Source: Deltaproteobacteria bacterium HGW-Deltaproteobacteria-22
Lineage (GTDB): Bacteria; Myxococcota_A; Polyangia; HGW-17
Reading direction: 5' to 3'
Assembly (NCBI GenBank): GCA_002841825.1
Contig: PHAZ01000009.1
Coordinates: 1 to 32,510, forward strand
Length of the DNA: 32,510 nucleotides
Below the pieces are notes generated by a model. That model saw nothing but the letters and a program-made list of their open reading frames with translations, did no database searches and was not told where the DNA came from. The position numbers were made by a program, and so were the translations under genes. Below, piece after piece: positions 1 through 9,724 of this stretch (position 1 is the first letter of the stretch; every line of letters begins with the position of its first letter).

Positions 1-270
1 GAAATTGTCGATCCCAATTCAGTTTGAGAATGCACAGGAAGCGGCGAGGGTGGCGTCGCGCGGGTTCACTCCCGCCGGGCCCCCCCGGCGCTTTGCGTAG
101 CAAACGACGGGGGTGTCCGACGACCCCCCATCCCTCGTCCGCAATGGGGATTCTCAACCATTATTATGAAAAATCATTCGCCTATGTCCATAATGATCTT
201 GCCCTGACAAAAACCGTGGGGTCCGGGTGGGCGCCGCGCCGGGAGGGCCATCGGCACGGAGGCGAAGGAT
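1..270. other. Gene-free 5' edge region with GC-rich hairpins
   Basis: I see no convincing gene here. The short open frames overlap the repeats and lack ribosome binding sites. The stretch holds three inverted repeats in tandem: CGCCGGG/CCCGGCG (73-79 and 84-90), TTGC/GCAA (93-96 and 100-103), and GGGGGT/ACCCCC (109-114 and 123-128). The cluster is flanked by an exact 8-base inverted repeat, TTGAGAAT (24-31) and ATTCTCAA (150-157). Positions 158-205 are AT-rich for this genome and could hold a promoter for a gene beyond the window. The downstream end of the minus-strand gene at 271-732 also falls here, so some of the hairpins could serve as its terminator, although none is followed by a clear T run. 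Confidence 0.4.
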
Positions 271-732
271 TCAGCGGAGGCAGAGGACGCGCATGAACTG
301 TTCGGTGGGCAGGCGCAGGCTCAGGTCTCCGGGGAGGGCGCCGGTGATGCGCCCTTCAAGCCGCTGGGTCGTGAGAAAGTCGGTGCCGAGATGTTCCACG
401 ATCACCTCGCCGGTGCCGCCGTCGGCGGTCACGAGTTGAAGTTTCATGAAGGGCTCGCCGCACCACGGCGACAGATGAAGCTCTCCGGTCACCGGCGTCT
501 CCTCGAGGTTGGACTCGATGTCGAGGATCCCTTCGACGCCCATGACGCCAGGCTTTTTGTAGACCAGCGAGAGTTGGGCGTGCAGCGGAAACATGCGCGC
601 CATGCGGGCGCCGGAGGCTGGTGTGAAGTGTCCGTCGAGCACAACCCGGGCCAACGGCTTGCCCTGCAGGTACTGCGGCACCGTCTTCACCCAACCAGTA
701 ATCTGATTCATTTTTTCTTGAAACATCGCCAT
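271..732 (-). CDS. Conserved-looking hypothetical protein, 153 aa
   Basis: I do not recognise this gene. It encodes 153 residues with no signal peptide, membrane segment or known catalytic motif. The N-terminal ~30 residues look helical (MAMFQEKMNQ...). The rest is rich in alternating hydrophobic residues and glycines, as in a small beta-rich domain. One phrase resembles a lipid- or ligand-binding SCP2-like fold (VTGELHLSPWCGEPFMKLQL), but that is only a guess. The ATG at 732 is preferred because a GAGGTG ribosome site lies about 6 bases upstream (complement of 737-742). A TTGACA-type promoter lies just beyond it. Transcription is divergent from the EamA transporter gene, and the two share a 158-base intergenic region. 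Codon use matches the neighbours, which supports a real gene. Confidence 0.7.
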   Translation of the reverse strand: MAMFQEKMNQITGWVKTVPQYLQGKPLARVVLDGHFTPASGARMARMFPLHAQLSLVYKKPGVMGVEGILDIESNLEETPVTGELHLSPWCGEPFMKLQLVTADGGTGEVIVEHLGTDFLTTQRLEGRITGALPGDLSLRLPTEQFMRVLCLR

Positions 733-752
733 GATTCACCTCGTCCGACAAA

Positions 753-781
753 TTCATGACGCGTATGTCGCAGCGTGTCAA
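753..781 (-). promoter_or_regulatory. Predicted sigma70-type promoter of the 271-732 gene
   Basis: On the minus strand a perfect -35 hexamer TTGACA (complement of 776-781) is followed, after 17 bases, by CATGAA (complement of 753-758). The -10 is weak (3 of 6). Transcription would start near 746 and leave a leader of about 14 bases containing the GAGGTG ribosome site. Confidence 0.4.
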
Positions 782-890
782 GAGGATAATCGAATCCCGG
801 CCCGCGTCTTTTCCCGATTGTGTTCGGATGACCCCGGAGGTATGAACGTCCAGCTGTCAGTTCCGCCCCGCGGATCGACACCGGAGTCCC

Positions 891-1775
891 ATGGACGCGT
901 TCACCCTCGGCATCCTCGGCACCCTCGCCAGTTCCTTCTTCTGGGCGGGCGCCGTCATCCTGTTCCGCAAGAGCTCGGACTACGTCACCGCCTTCGGCGT
1001 CAACGTCGGAAAGAACCTCGTCGGCCTGTTGTGCTTTACCGTCACCCTGCTGGTGATGGGCATTCCCATGTTCCCGGCCCTGCCCGCGACCGACTTCCTG
1101 CTGCTGGTCCTCTCCGGCGTGGTGGGCATCGGGCTGGGTGACCTGCTGTTCATGTCCTCGCTGAAGATGCTCGGCGCGGGCCTCAACGCCATCGTCGGCT
1201 GCATCTACACCCCGCTGATGATCGTCGCAGGCGTGCTGATCTTCCACGAGACCATCAGCATTCAGTTGATCATCGGTGCCGTGCTCGTCGTCAGCGCGAT
1301 CATCATCGCCTCCTCGGGCGACATGCACAATCGGCCCAGGCACCTCTTCATGGGCATCTTCGTGGCCACCGTCTCGATGCTGTCCACGCTCCTGGGCGCG
1401 GTGCTGTACAAGGACCTGCTGGCCCGATACGATCTGTTCTATCTGACCTGGGTGCGGCTGATCGCGGGCAACGCCTTCCTGATCGTCTACTATCTCTTTC
1501 ATCCGCGCCGGACGAACCTGCTCCAGGGCCTGCAGAAGCTTCACAACTGGGCCATGCTTGGCCTGTCGGGCTTCCTGGGCACCTACCTCGCGATCAGCGC
1601 CTGGGCGCTGGGCCTGCGCAATCTGCCTGCCTCCCTGGTGGCCGTCTTCTCCGAGCTCACGGTCATCGTGATCATCCTCATGGCTTATTTTTTCTTGCGC
1701 GAGCCCCTCACACCGCGCAAAATGGCTGCCACCGCGATCGCGGTCGGGGGCGCGTTCCTCTCGGTCATGACCTGA
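891..1775 (+). CDS. EamA/DMT-family membrane transporter
   Basis: This is a 294-residue integral membrane protein of the drug/metabolite transporter superfamily. It shows the usual ten hydrophobic segments arranged as two EamA repeats (about residues 5-140 and 150-292). The first repeat ends in the typical YTPLMIVAGVLIFHETIS stretch and the second in VFSELTVIVIILMAYFFLREPLT; both have the acidic residue before the last helix of an EamA unit. The family exports or imports small metabolites such as amino acids, and the substrate cannot be read from sequence. The start at 891 has a CCGGAG ribosome site 5-10 bases upstream. Only 34 bases separate it from threonine synthase, so co-transcription is likely. 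An amino-acid (threonine/homoserine) exporter role is possible but is only inferred from this neighbour. Confidence 0.88.
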   Translation: MDAFTLGILGTLASSFFWAGAVILFRKSSDYVTAFGVNVGKNLVGLLCFTVTLLVMGIPMFPALPATDFLLLVLSGVVGIGLGDLLFMSSLKMLGAGLNAIVGCIYTPLMIVAGVLIFHETISIQLIIGAVLVVSAIIIASSGDMHNRPRHLFMGIFVATVSMLSTLLGAVLYKDLLARYDLFYLTWVRLIAGNAFLIVYYLFHPRRTNLLQGLQKLHNWAMLGLSGFLGTYLAISAWALGLRNLPASLVAVFSELTVIVIILMAYFFLREPLTPRKMAATAIAVGGAFLSVMT

Positions 1776-1809
1776 ACGCACTCCGGACCGCACCCGCCCA
1801 GGAGTCACC

Positions 1810-3057
1810 ATGTCGAACAAACCACACATCATCGGCAAGAAATGCACGCTCTGCGACAGGAAGTTCGGCTTCGACGAGATCGAACTGACCTGCCCGCACT
1901 GCGGCGAGACCGGCATCCTCGACGTCGAATATGACTACGACTACATCCGGCCGTTGTTCCCGGTCTACCGCACCGGCAGCCCGCGCCGGGACCTGTTCCG
2001 CTTCGCGCCGCTGCTGCCGCTGGCCCTCGACGGCCCGCGCCCGCAGACCGCCGTTGGCCCCACGCCCATGGTCCACGCCGTTCGGCTGGGCAGGCATGTC
2101 GGCATCCCCGGGACCTGGATCAAGGACGACGGCCGGCTGCCGACGGCCTCCTTCAAGGACCGCGCCTCCGCCATCGCCGTGGCCCGCGCCAAGGAGCTCG
2201 GGATCAACCTGATCGCGGCGGCCTCCACCGGCAACGCGGCGGCCTCGCTGGCGGGCCTGTGCGCCCCCGAGGGCATCACGGCCGTCATCTTCGTCCCCAA
2301 GGCCGCTCCGCCGGCCAAGATCGCCCAACTGCTCACGTTCGGCGCGCAGGTCTTCCTGGTCGACGGCACCTACGACGACGCCTTCGCCCTGAGCCTGAAG
2401 GCCGCCGACCGCTTCGGCTGGTACCTGCGATCGACGGCGATCAATCCCCTGCTGGCCGAGGGAAAGAAGACCGGCGTCCTCGAGGCCCTAGAGGAACTCG
2501 GCTACGACAACCCGCCGGACTTCGTGTTCGTGTCCGTGGGCGACGGCTGCATCGCCGCGGGCCTGGCCAAGGGCATCATGGATCTGCACGCGCTGGGCGC
2601 GATCCCGTACAAGCCGCGCCTGGTGGGCGTGCAGGCGGTCAACAGCCGGGTCATCTACGAGGCCTGGAAGGCCGGCACGGAGACCGTCACCCCGATGCCG
2701 CCGTCGACCCGCGCGGACTCGATCTCGGTGGCTTTCCCGCGCGACGCCGTCAAGGCCCTGCGCGGGATCCGCGCCACCAACGGCCTGATGGTCACCGTCG
2801 AGGACGAGGCCATCTTCGAGGCCGGCCGCCTGATGGGCACCTACGCCGGCGTGTTCGCCGAGCCCGCCGCCGCGACCGCGTTTGCCGGGGTGCTGGCGCT
2901 GAAAGCCGAGGGCACGATCCAGCCCCACCATCGCTGCCTGGTCTTCTCCACCGGGTCGGGCCTCAAGGACGTCGCCGGCGCCTCCATGGCCGCGGGCTCG
3001 GCCCGCCTGGTGACCGGCCTGGCCGACCTGGAGAAAATCTTCGCACCTGGCTCTTAG
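1810..3057 (+). CDS. thrC: Threonine synthase (PLP-dependent)
   Basis: The product converts O-phospho-L-homoserine to L-threonine and phosphate, the last step of threonine biosynthesis, in the cytosol. It has 415 residues. An N-terminal zinc-ribbon-like segment carries Cys12, Cys15, Cys28 and Cys31 (CTLC...CPHC), as in many archaeal and bacterial threonine synthases of this subtype. The PLP-binding lysine is Lys116 in TASFKDRAS. A glycine/serine-rich phosphate-binding loop (AASTGNAAAS) follows about 28 residues later. The C-terminal half holds the fold type II features FVSVGDG and CLVFSTGSGLKD. The ribosome site AGGAG (1801-1805) supports the start at 1810. A related fold type II enzyme such as threonine dehydratase is less likely, given the zinc ribbon and the SFKDR motif. 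Confidence 0.9.
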   Translation: MSNKPHIIGKKCTLCDRKFGFDEIELTCPHCGETGILDVEYDYDYIRPLFPVYRTGSPRRDLFRFAPLLPLALDGPRPQTAVGPTPMVHAVRLGRHVGIPGTWIKDDGRLPTASFKDRASAIAVARAKELGINLIAAASTGNAAASLAGLCAPEGITAVIFVPKAAPPAKIAQLLTFGAQVFLVDGTYDDAFALSLKAADRFGWYLRSTAINPLLAEGKKTGVLEALEELGYDNPPDFVFVSVGDGCIAAGLAKGIMDLHALGAIPYKPRLVGVQAVNSRVIYEAWKAGTETVTPMPPSTRADSISVAFPRDAVKALRGIRATNGLMVTVEDEAIFEAGRLMGTYAGVFAEPAAATAFAGVLALKAEGTIQPHHRCLVFSTGSGLKDVAGASMAAGSARLVTGLADLEKIFAPGS

Positions 3058-3169
3058 GAGCCTGTCGGAACAAACGATTTCCCTTTTTCCATTAAATGGG
3101 TATAACGGCCCCAGCACAGAGTGAGTATATTTTATTGTTTGTCCAATCATGTAACGCAAGGAAAAGAAA
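3058..3169 (+). promoter_or_regulatory. AT-rich pnp leader/promoter region
   Basis: The 112 bases between thrC and pnp are clearly more AT-rich than the flanks. They include TATAAC (3101-3106) and TATATT (3126-3131) as possible -10 boxes, but neither has a good -35 at 17 bases. The ribosome site AAGGA (3158-3162) lies 7 bases before the pnp ATG. I see no RNase III-type long hairpin like that upstream of enterobacterial pnp. Confidence 0.4.
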
Positions 3170-5283
<2,114 letters not shown>

Positions 5284-5287
<4 letters not shown>

Positions 5288-7797
5288 AGCAGGGTTGGCG
5301 CCAACTGCTGGATCACTGGTTCGATCAGTCCGACAGGCTGAGCGTGCTGCTCGATCCGATCGTCTGGCCCCGCCTTCAGATCGCGGAGGCCGACCGGGAG
5401 CGGCTGCTGCAGGTTCCCGGCGTCCCTGTCTATGTGTTCCGGGCGGCCTCCGAGCTTGATTATCTACTGCTGACCGTTCTCCTGCGGCACCTGGACCTGC
5501 TGGTGCCGCAGGTGCATCATCCATCGTTCCTGCTGGTCGCGTCCACGAGCTCGTGGATGGACAAGCTCCTGGGCTCGGTGCTGCCCTCCCCCGGCGGCGG
5601 GGTCCAGCACACCGTGTCCCGCATCCTCGACCGAAGCCCGGCCTATGTGGCCCTTTTCGGTCACAACCCCACCTCCGAGACGGCCGATCCGCTGGCCCTG
5701 CCCCTGTTCGAGCACCTCGTGTCCGAGCTGCGGCAGTCTCCGGACGCCCCGCCGCTGGTCGCGGTCCCGGTGACCATCATCTGGAACAAGAAGGGCGTGC
5801 GCAAGGAGGAGAACGTCCCCCTGCTCAACCGCATCCTCGGCGAACCCGAGGTGCCCGGGCGCCTGCGGGTCATCGCCTCGGCGCTGTCCTCCTTCGGACA
5901 GCCCACCGTCAAGATCGGTTCACCGCTCGATCTTCTCGCGTTCGGACACGAGCACGACGCGCTCCCGGTGCCCGGGGCGGCTGCGGTCCTGCTGGCCGAG
6001 CTCACCGATCGCATCGAGCACGAGTGGCGCGTCCAACTGGGACCCAAGCTGCAGCCGTTCGACGCCATCCGGCGGGAGCTCGCCCGGAACCCCGAGGTCG
6101 TCTCGGCCTACCACCAGGCGATCCGCGACGGCCTGACCCCCAGGCAGGCGCACAAGGAGATCCAGGCCGCGCTGGCGGAGATCCCGGCCGCCCCGTCCAC
6201 GGCCACCCTGGCGATGTACAAGAGCGTGCTCCAGGTCGTCTGGACCCGCCTGTACCGTGGCTTCGACGTGGACCAGGCGGGCTTCGCCTCCATGCGCGAG
6301 GCCGCCCGCAAGGGCTCGCTGCTGCTGCTGCCCTGCCACCGAAGCCACATGGACTACCTGATTTTGTCCTGGCTGATGGAGCGCTATGATCTGCCGATCC
6401 CGCACATCGCAGCCGGCAAGAACCTCTCGTTCTGGCCCATGGGGCCGATCTTCCGCCGCGGCGGCGCCTTCTTCATCCGCCGCTCGTTCAAGGGCAACAA
6501 ACTGTACAAGACCATCCTGGTGGAGTACCTGGCCACCCTGCTGCGCACTGGCGTCAACGTGGAGTTCTTCCCCGAGGGGACGCGCTCGCGCACCGGCAAG
6601 GCCGTGTACCCGCGCACCGGGCTGCTGGCCATGATCGCCGAACTGGTGGTCACTCGGAAGGTGCCTGCCCCGCAGATCGTCCCCATCGCCATCGGCTACG
6701 AGAAGGTCGTCGAGGAGGACGCCTACCTCCAGGAGATGGAGGGCCGGACCAAGCAGGCCGAGAACCTGACCTCCCTGGTCAGGGCCGGCGCCGTGATCCT
6801 CAACCGCTACGGCCGCGTGAACGTGCAGGTGGCGCCGCCCTTCGACATGGCCGAATTCCTCGGTGAGATCGATCCCGCCTCCCCCGCGTTCAAGCAGCGC
6901 GTGGACCAGCTGGGCCTGCGCGTGATCTCCGACATCGTCGCGGCCTCGGTGGTGACCTCCACCATGCTCACCGCCGCGGCGCTCCTGGCCACGGGTGAGA
7001 CCGTGTGCCCGCTGCGCGAGGTCGAGGAGCGCTTCTGGTTCTTCCGCGAGCTCGCCCTCGTGTGCGGCGCCAAGTGCTCGCGCAAGCTCCTCGACGAGCA
7101 GGGCGCCCGCACCGCCTTCCAGAAGAGCCTGGGCAGCCTGTCCGCGGCCGCCACAGTCACCGGCAACCGTGTGTTCGTGCTGCAGAACCACCGCGGCACG
7201 CTGGCCTACTACCGCAACGGCTTCTCCCAGACCGTCATCGAGGCCTGCATCGTCACGGCCGCCTCCCACGCGCCCCAGCTGCGCGACACCCCGACGGGCC
7301 CCTGGTTGCGGCGCTGCCTGAGGCGCGAGTTCCCGCAGTTCTCCCTGGAGACGCCCCCGTCCCTGCCCGAGGCCGCCCTGAACCGCCTGGCCACCCTGAC
7401 GTCGGCCCAGGCGTTGTGGATCCTCAGCCTGGTGCTCGACCTGATCGAGGGCCAGGCCACCGTGTGCACGCGCCTGGCCACCCTGGTCAAGGACAAGACC
7501 TCCGAGAAGCAGTGGACCGGCCGCCAGCTCACCACCGAGGTGCGCTCCTTCGGAAAGGCCCAGCTGCGCCGCGGCAGCCTGTGGCGCCCCGAGAGCCTTT
7601 CGGCCCAGGTCATCTCCGAGTCCGTCGAGTGGCTCGCCGACGAGGGCCTGCTGGTGCGCGACGAGACCGGACGCCACTGGCAGTTCCCCACGCCCCTGTC
7701 GGACACCGCCGCGGCCCTCCACCGCCAGGCCCGCCTCCGCACCCAGTGGATCGCCAGGATCCGCAAACTGGCGCTGTCGGCGACCCCGGCCCCGTAG
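5284..7797 (+). CDS. plsB: PlsB-like glycerol-3-phosphate 1-O-acyltransferase
   Basis: The predicted reaction is acyl transfer to the sn-1 position of glycerol-3-phosphate, the first step of phospholipid synthesis at the inner membrane. At 837 residues it is close to the length of PlsB (about 800). The LPLAT core shows the acyltransferase HX4D motif His352-Asp357 (LPCHRSHMDYL). The glycerol-phosphate-binding motif follows near residues 429-439 (FPEGTRSRTGK), and VPIAIGYEKVVEE comes after it, as in PlsB. The N-terminal ~300 residues and C-terminal ~250 residues correspond to the extra regions that distinguish PlsB from the short PlsC and PlsY enzymes. The start ATG overlaps the pnp stop codon, so it is probably translated by coupling; no strong ribosome site is visible. 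A DHAPAT/GNPAT-type acyltransferase is the main alternative. Confidence 0.88.
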
Positions 7798-7807
7798 CCT
7801 TCCCGCC

Positions 7808-8842
7808 ATGCAGGCCGCCCACTTCCGCGAACTCGAAAATGGCCGCTTCCGCTGCGACCTGTGCTGCCGCCACTGCGTGATCGCCCCCGGAGAGGTCGGC
7901 TTCTGCGGTGTGCGGGCCGTCACCGACGACGGTTTCATCACCCTCGCCTTCGACCGCATCGCCGCCGCCGGCGTGGATCCGATCGAGAAGAAGCCCCTGT
8001 ATCACGCCAACCCCGGCGCCCGCATCTTCTCGTTCGCCATCACCGGCTGCAACCTCGCCTGCCCCTGGTGCCAGAACCACCAGATGTCCCAGTGGCCCCG
8101 CAACCATCGGACGCCGTTTCTGCCCGGTGAGAAGCTCACACCGGCCGACCTCGTGGCCCGGGCCGTGGCCTCGGGCTGCCGCTGGATCGCGGCGACCTAC
8201 ACCGAGCCCACGGTCTTCTTCGAGTACGCGCTGGAGGTGGCCCGCCTGGCCCGCGCGGCCGGCCTGAAGAACGCGTGGGTCACCAACGGGACCATCGAAA
8301 AATCGCCGCTTTCCGAGCTCCTGCCGCTGCTCGACTCGGCCAACGTCGATCTGAAGTGCTACGGAGATCGCGCCGCCGAACAGATCCTGGGCATCCGCAG
8401 CGCCCACGTGGGTGAGACCATCCGCGCGATGATCGACGCCGGCGTCTCCACCGAGGTGACCACCTGCCTGGTGCCCGGCTTCAACGACGCCCCCGACCAC
8501 CTCGCCAAAATCATCGCCTTCATGGCCTCCCTCGGGCCCGCGGGCATCTGGCACGTCTCGCGCTATCACCCCATGTATCAATGGGATGCCCCGCCCACGG
8601 AGGTTGCATCCCTGGCGTCGGCCGTTTCCGCCGGCCGCGCCGCCGGCATCCCCTTCATCTACGTCGGCAACGCCCGGTTCCTCTTGGGAAACGCCCGCCT
8701 CGACGGAGGTGAGAACACCGCCTGCCCCGTTTGCGACGCCCTGCTCGTCACCCGCCGCGGCTACACCGTCGGCGCCTGCCGCGTCACCCCCGCGGGCACC
8801 TGCCCCGACTGCGGCGCGCAGATCCCCGGGGTGTGGGGGTAG
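7808..8842 (+). CDS. amrS: AmmeMemoRadiSam-system radical SAM enzyme (AmrS-like)
   Basis: This is a 344-residue radical SAM protein related to pyruvate formate-lyase activating enzymes. The [4Fe-4S]-binding CxxxCxxC motif is Cys81, Cys85 and Cys88 (TGCNLACPWCQN). The N-terminus carries an additional cysteine cluster (CDLCCRHC...GFCGVR, residues 16-33). The C-terminal end holds two CxxC knuckles (CPVCD and CPDCG). This arrangement fits the AmrS family, which normally occurs with AmmeMemo/AMMECR1 proteins of unknown function; neither partner is visible here. The target is unknown. The gene starts 10 bases after plsB with no good ribosome site. The next gene starts 21 bases downstream, so pnp-plsB-amrS-GNAT may be one transcription unit. 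Confidence 0.85.
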   Translation: MQAAHFRELENGRFRCDLCCRHCVIAPGEVGFCGVRAVTDDGFITLAFDRIAAAGVDPIEKKPLYHANPGARIFSFAITGCNLACPWCQNHQMSQWPRNHRTPFLPGEKLTPADLVARAVASGCRWIAATYTEPTVFFEYALEVARLARAAGLKNAWVTNGTIEKSPLSELLPLLDSANVDLKCYGDRAAEQILGIRSAHVGETIRAMIDAGVSTEVTTCLVPGFNDAPDHLAKIIAFMASLGPAGIWHVSRYHPMYQWDAPPTEVASLASAVSAGRAAGIPFIYVGNARFLLGNARLDGGENTACPVCDALLVTRRGYTVGACRVTPAGTCPDCGAQIPGVWG

Positions 8843-8863
8843 CGACAGAACACCGGAGTCAGG

Positions 8864-9502
8864 ATGACCCTCACGATACGCCCGGAAGAAAAATGTGACT
8901 TTGAAAAAGTCGGGGAACTCACGCGGGAGGCCTTCTGGAATCTGTACCGCCCGGGGTGCGACGAGCACTATCTGGCACACACCATGAGAGACCACCCGGA
9001 TTTCCTCGGCGACCTGGCCCATGTGGCCGTCCTCGATGGCGTGATCGTGGGCAGCATCCTCTACATGAAATCCCATGTGCAAAATGAACGGGACGAGCGA
9101 ATAGAGACTGCGACGTTCGGGCCGTTGTGTGTGGATCCGAAGGTTCAGCGGCAAGGAATCGGGACCCAACTCATCGAACACACGAAGCGTCTGGTGATCG
9201 GGAAGGGGTATCCCGCGATCATCATCCTGGGTGACCCCCACAACTATTGCAAGCACGGGTTCAAAAATGGAAAAGACTTCAACATCAACTCGTCGGATGG
9301 GAGATTCCCCCTCGGCCTGCTCGTCCTTGAATTGAAGAAGGGTGTATTTGAAGACCACCTCTGGCGATTCAGGGAAAGCACCGCCTATGATCTGGATCCA
9401 GAGGAGGTCGAAGCGTATGACCGGCGATTTCCTCCCAAGGCCAAGGAACACAGGTACAGTCAGGAGCTTTTTGGCATGATGATTCGGGCGTACCTCGATT
9501 GA
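8864..9502 (+). CDS. GNAT-family N-acetyltransferase
   Basis: This 212-residue protein has a GNAT acetyltransferase fold in roughly its first 160 residues. The acetyl-CoA-binding motif A is clear: FGPLCVDPKVQRQGIGTQL (about residues 106-124), containing the Q/R-x-x-G-x-G/A signature QRQGIG. It resembles the YhbS-like subgroup (LCVDPKVQRQGIG, then GDPHNYCKHGF). The acceptor substrate, which could be a small molecule or a protein, cannot be predicted. The DNA is less GC-rich than its neighbours and uses more A/T-ending codons, which could mean later acquisition. It is separated from amrS by 21 bases with a weak GGAG-like ribosome site (8855-8858). Confidence 0.88.
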   Translation: MTLTIRPEEKCDFEKVGELTREAFWNLYRPGCDEHYLAHTMRDHPDFLGDLAHVAVLDGVIVGSILYMKSHVQNERDERIETATFGPLCVDPKVQRQGIGTQLIEHTKRLVIGKGYPAIIILGDPHNYCKHGFKNGKDFNINSSDGRFPLGLLVLELKKGVFEDHLWRFRESTAYDLDPEEVEAYDRRFPPKAKEHRYSQELFGMMIRAYLD

Positions 9503-9551
9503 GTGTCGTCGCGTGCCTGAGCCCCTGATCAAGCTGCAGCGGCTCATCGGA

Positions 9552-9587
9552 CAGACTGACCAGTCTGACCAGTCTGAGCAGTCTGAC
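9552..9587. repeat. 9-bp tandem repeat, four units of CAGTCTGAC
   Basis: Four consecutive 9-base units are present: CAGACTGAC, CAGTCTGAC, CAGTCTGAG and CAGTCTGAC. The first two also form a perfect inverted repeat (CAGACTG, AC, CAGTCTG at 9552-9567). It lies 50 bases after the GNAT stop and about 140 bases before the helicase start, outside any gene I accept. Confidence 0.9.
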
Positions 9588-9640
9588 CGGGCCGCCGGGA
9601 GAAGAAGCATGGACCAAGAAGGAAGCCGTCCGTGTTCCCG

Positions 9641-9704
9641 GCGACCGTGGGACCGGTCGCGTTACCGCGGCGAATTTCGCACGAGGGGCTGGCCCGCGCG
9701 CGGG
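9641..9704. promoter_or_regulatory. Palindrome cluster upstream of the helicase start
   Basis: Three perfect inverted repeats lie in 64 bases: GCGACC/GGTCGC (9641-9646 and 9655-9660), GCGAA-T-TTCGC (9670-9680) and CCCGCG/CGCGGG (9693-9704). They end 20 bases before the chosen ATG at 9725 and could be a structured leader RNA or protein-binding sites. No clear sigma70 boxes or ribosome site are visible. Confidence 0.35.
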
Positions 9705-9724
9705 TTCTGTGGCATGTTGCGCCG

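Noticed and set aside
150-205. Fur-box-like site in the 5' edge region
   Set aside because: ATTCTCAA and nearby ATTATT/AATGAT patches resemble half sites, but no 19-bp palindrome is formed.
24-439. Small plus-strand open frames (24-296 and 227-439)
   Set aside because: They run through hairpins or overlap the minus-strand gene at 271-732, lack ribosome sites and have Arg/Pro-rich translations.
9632-9724. Upstream start of the helicase at 9632
   Set aside because: The extra 31 residues are encoded by palindromic leader DNA and do not resemble helicase N-termini; left as an alternative.
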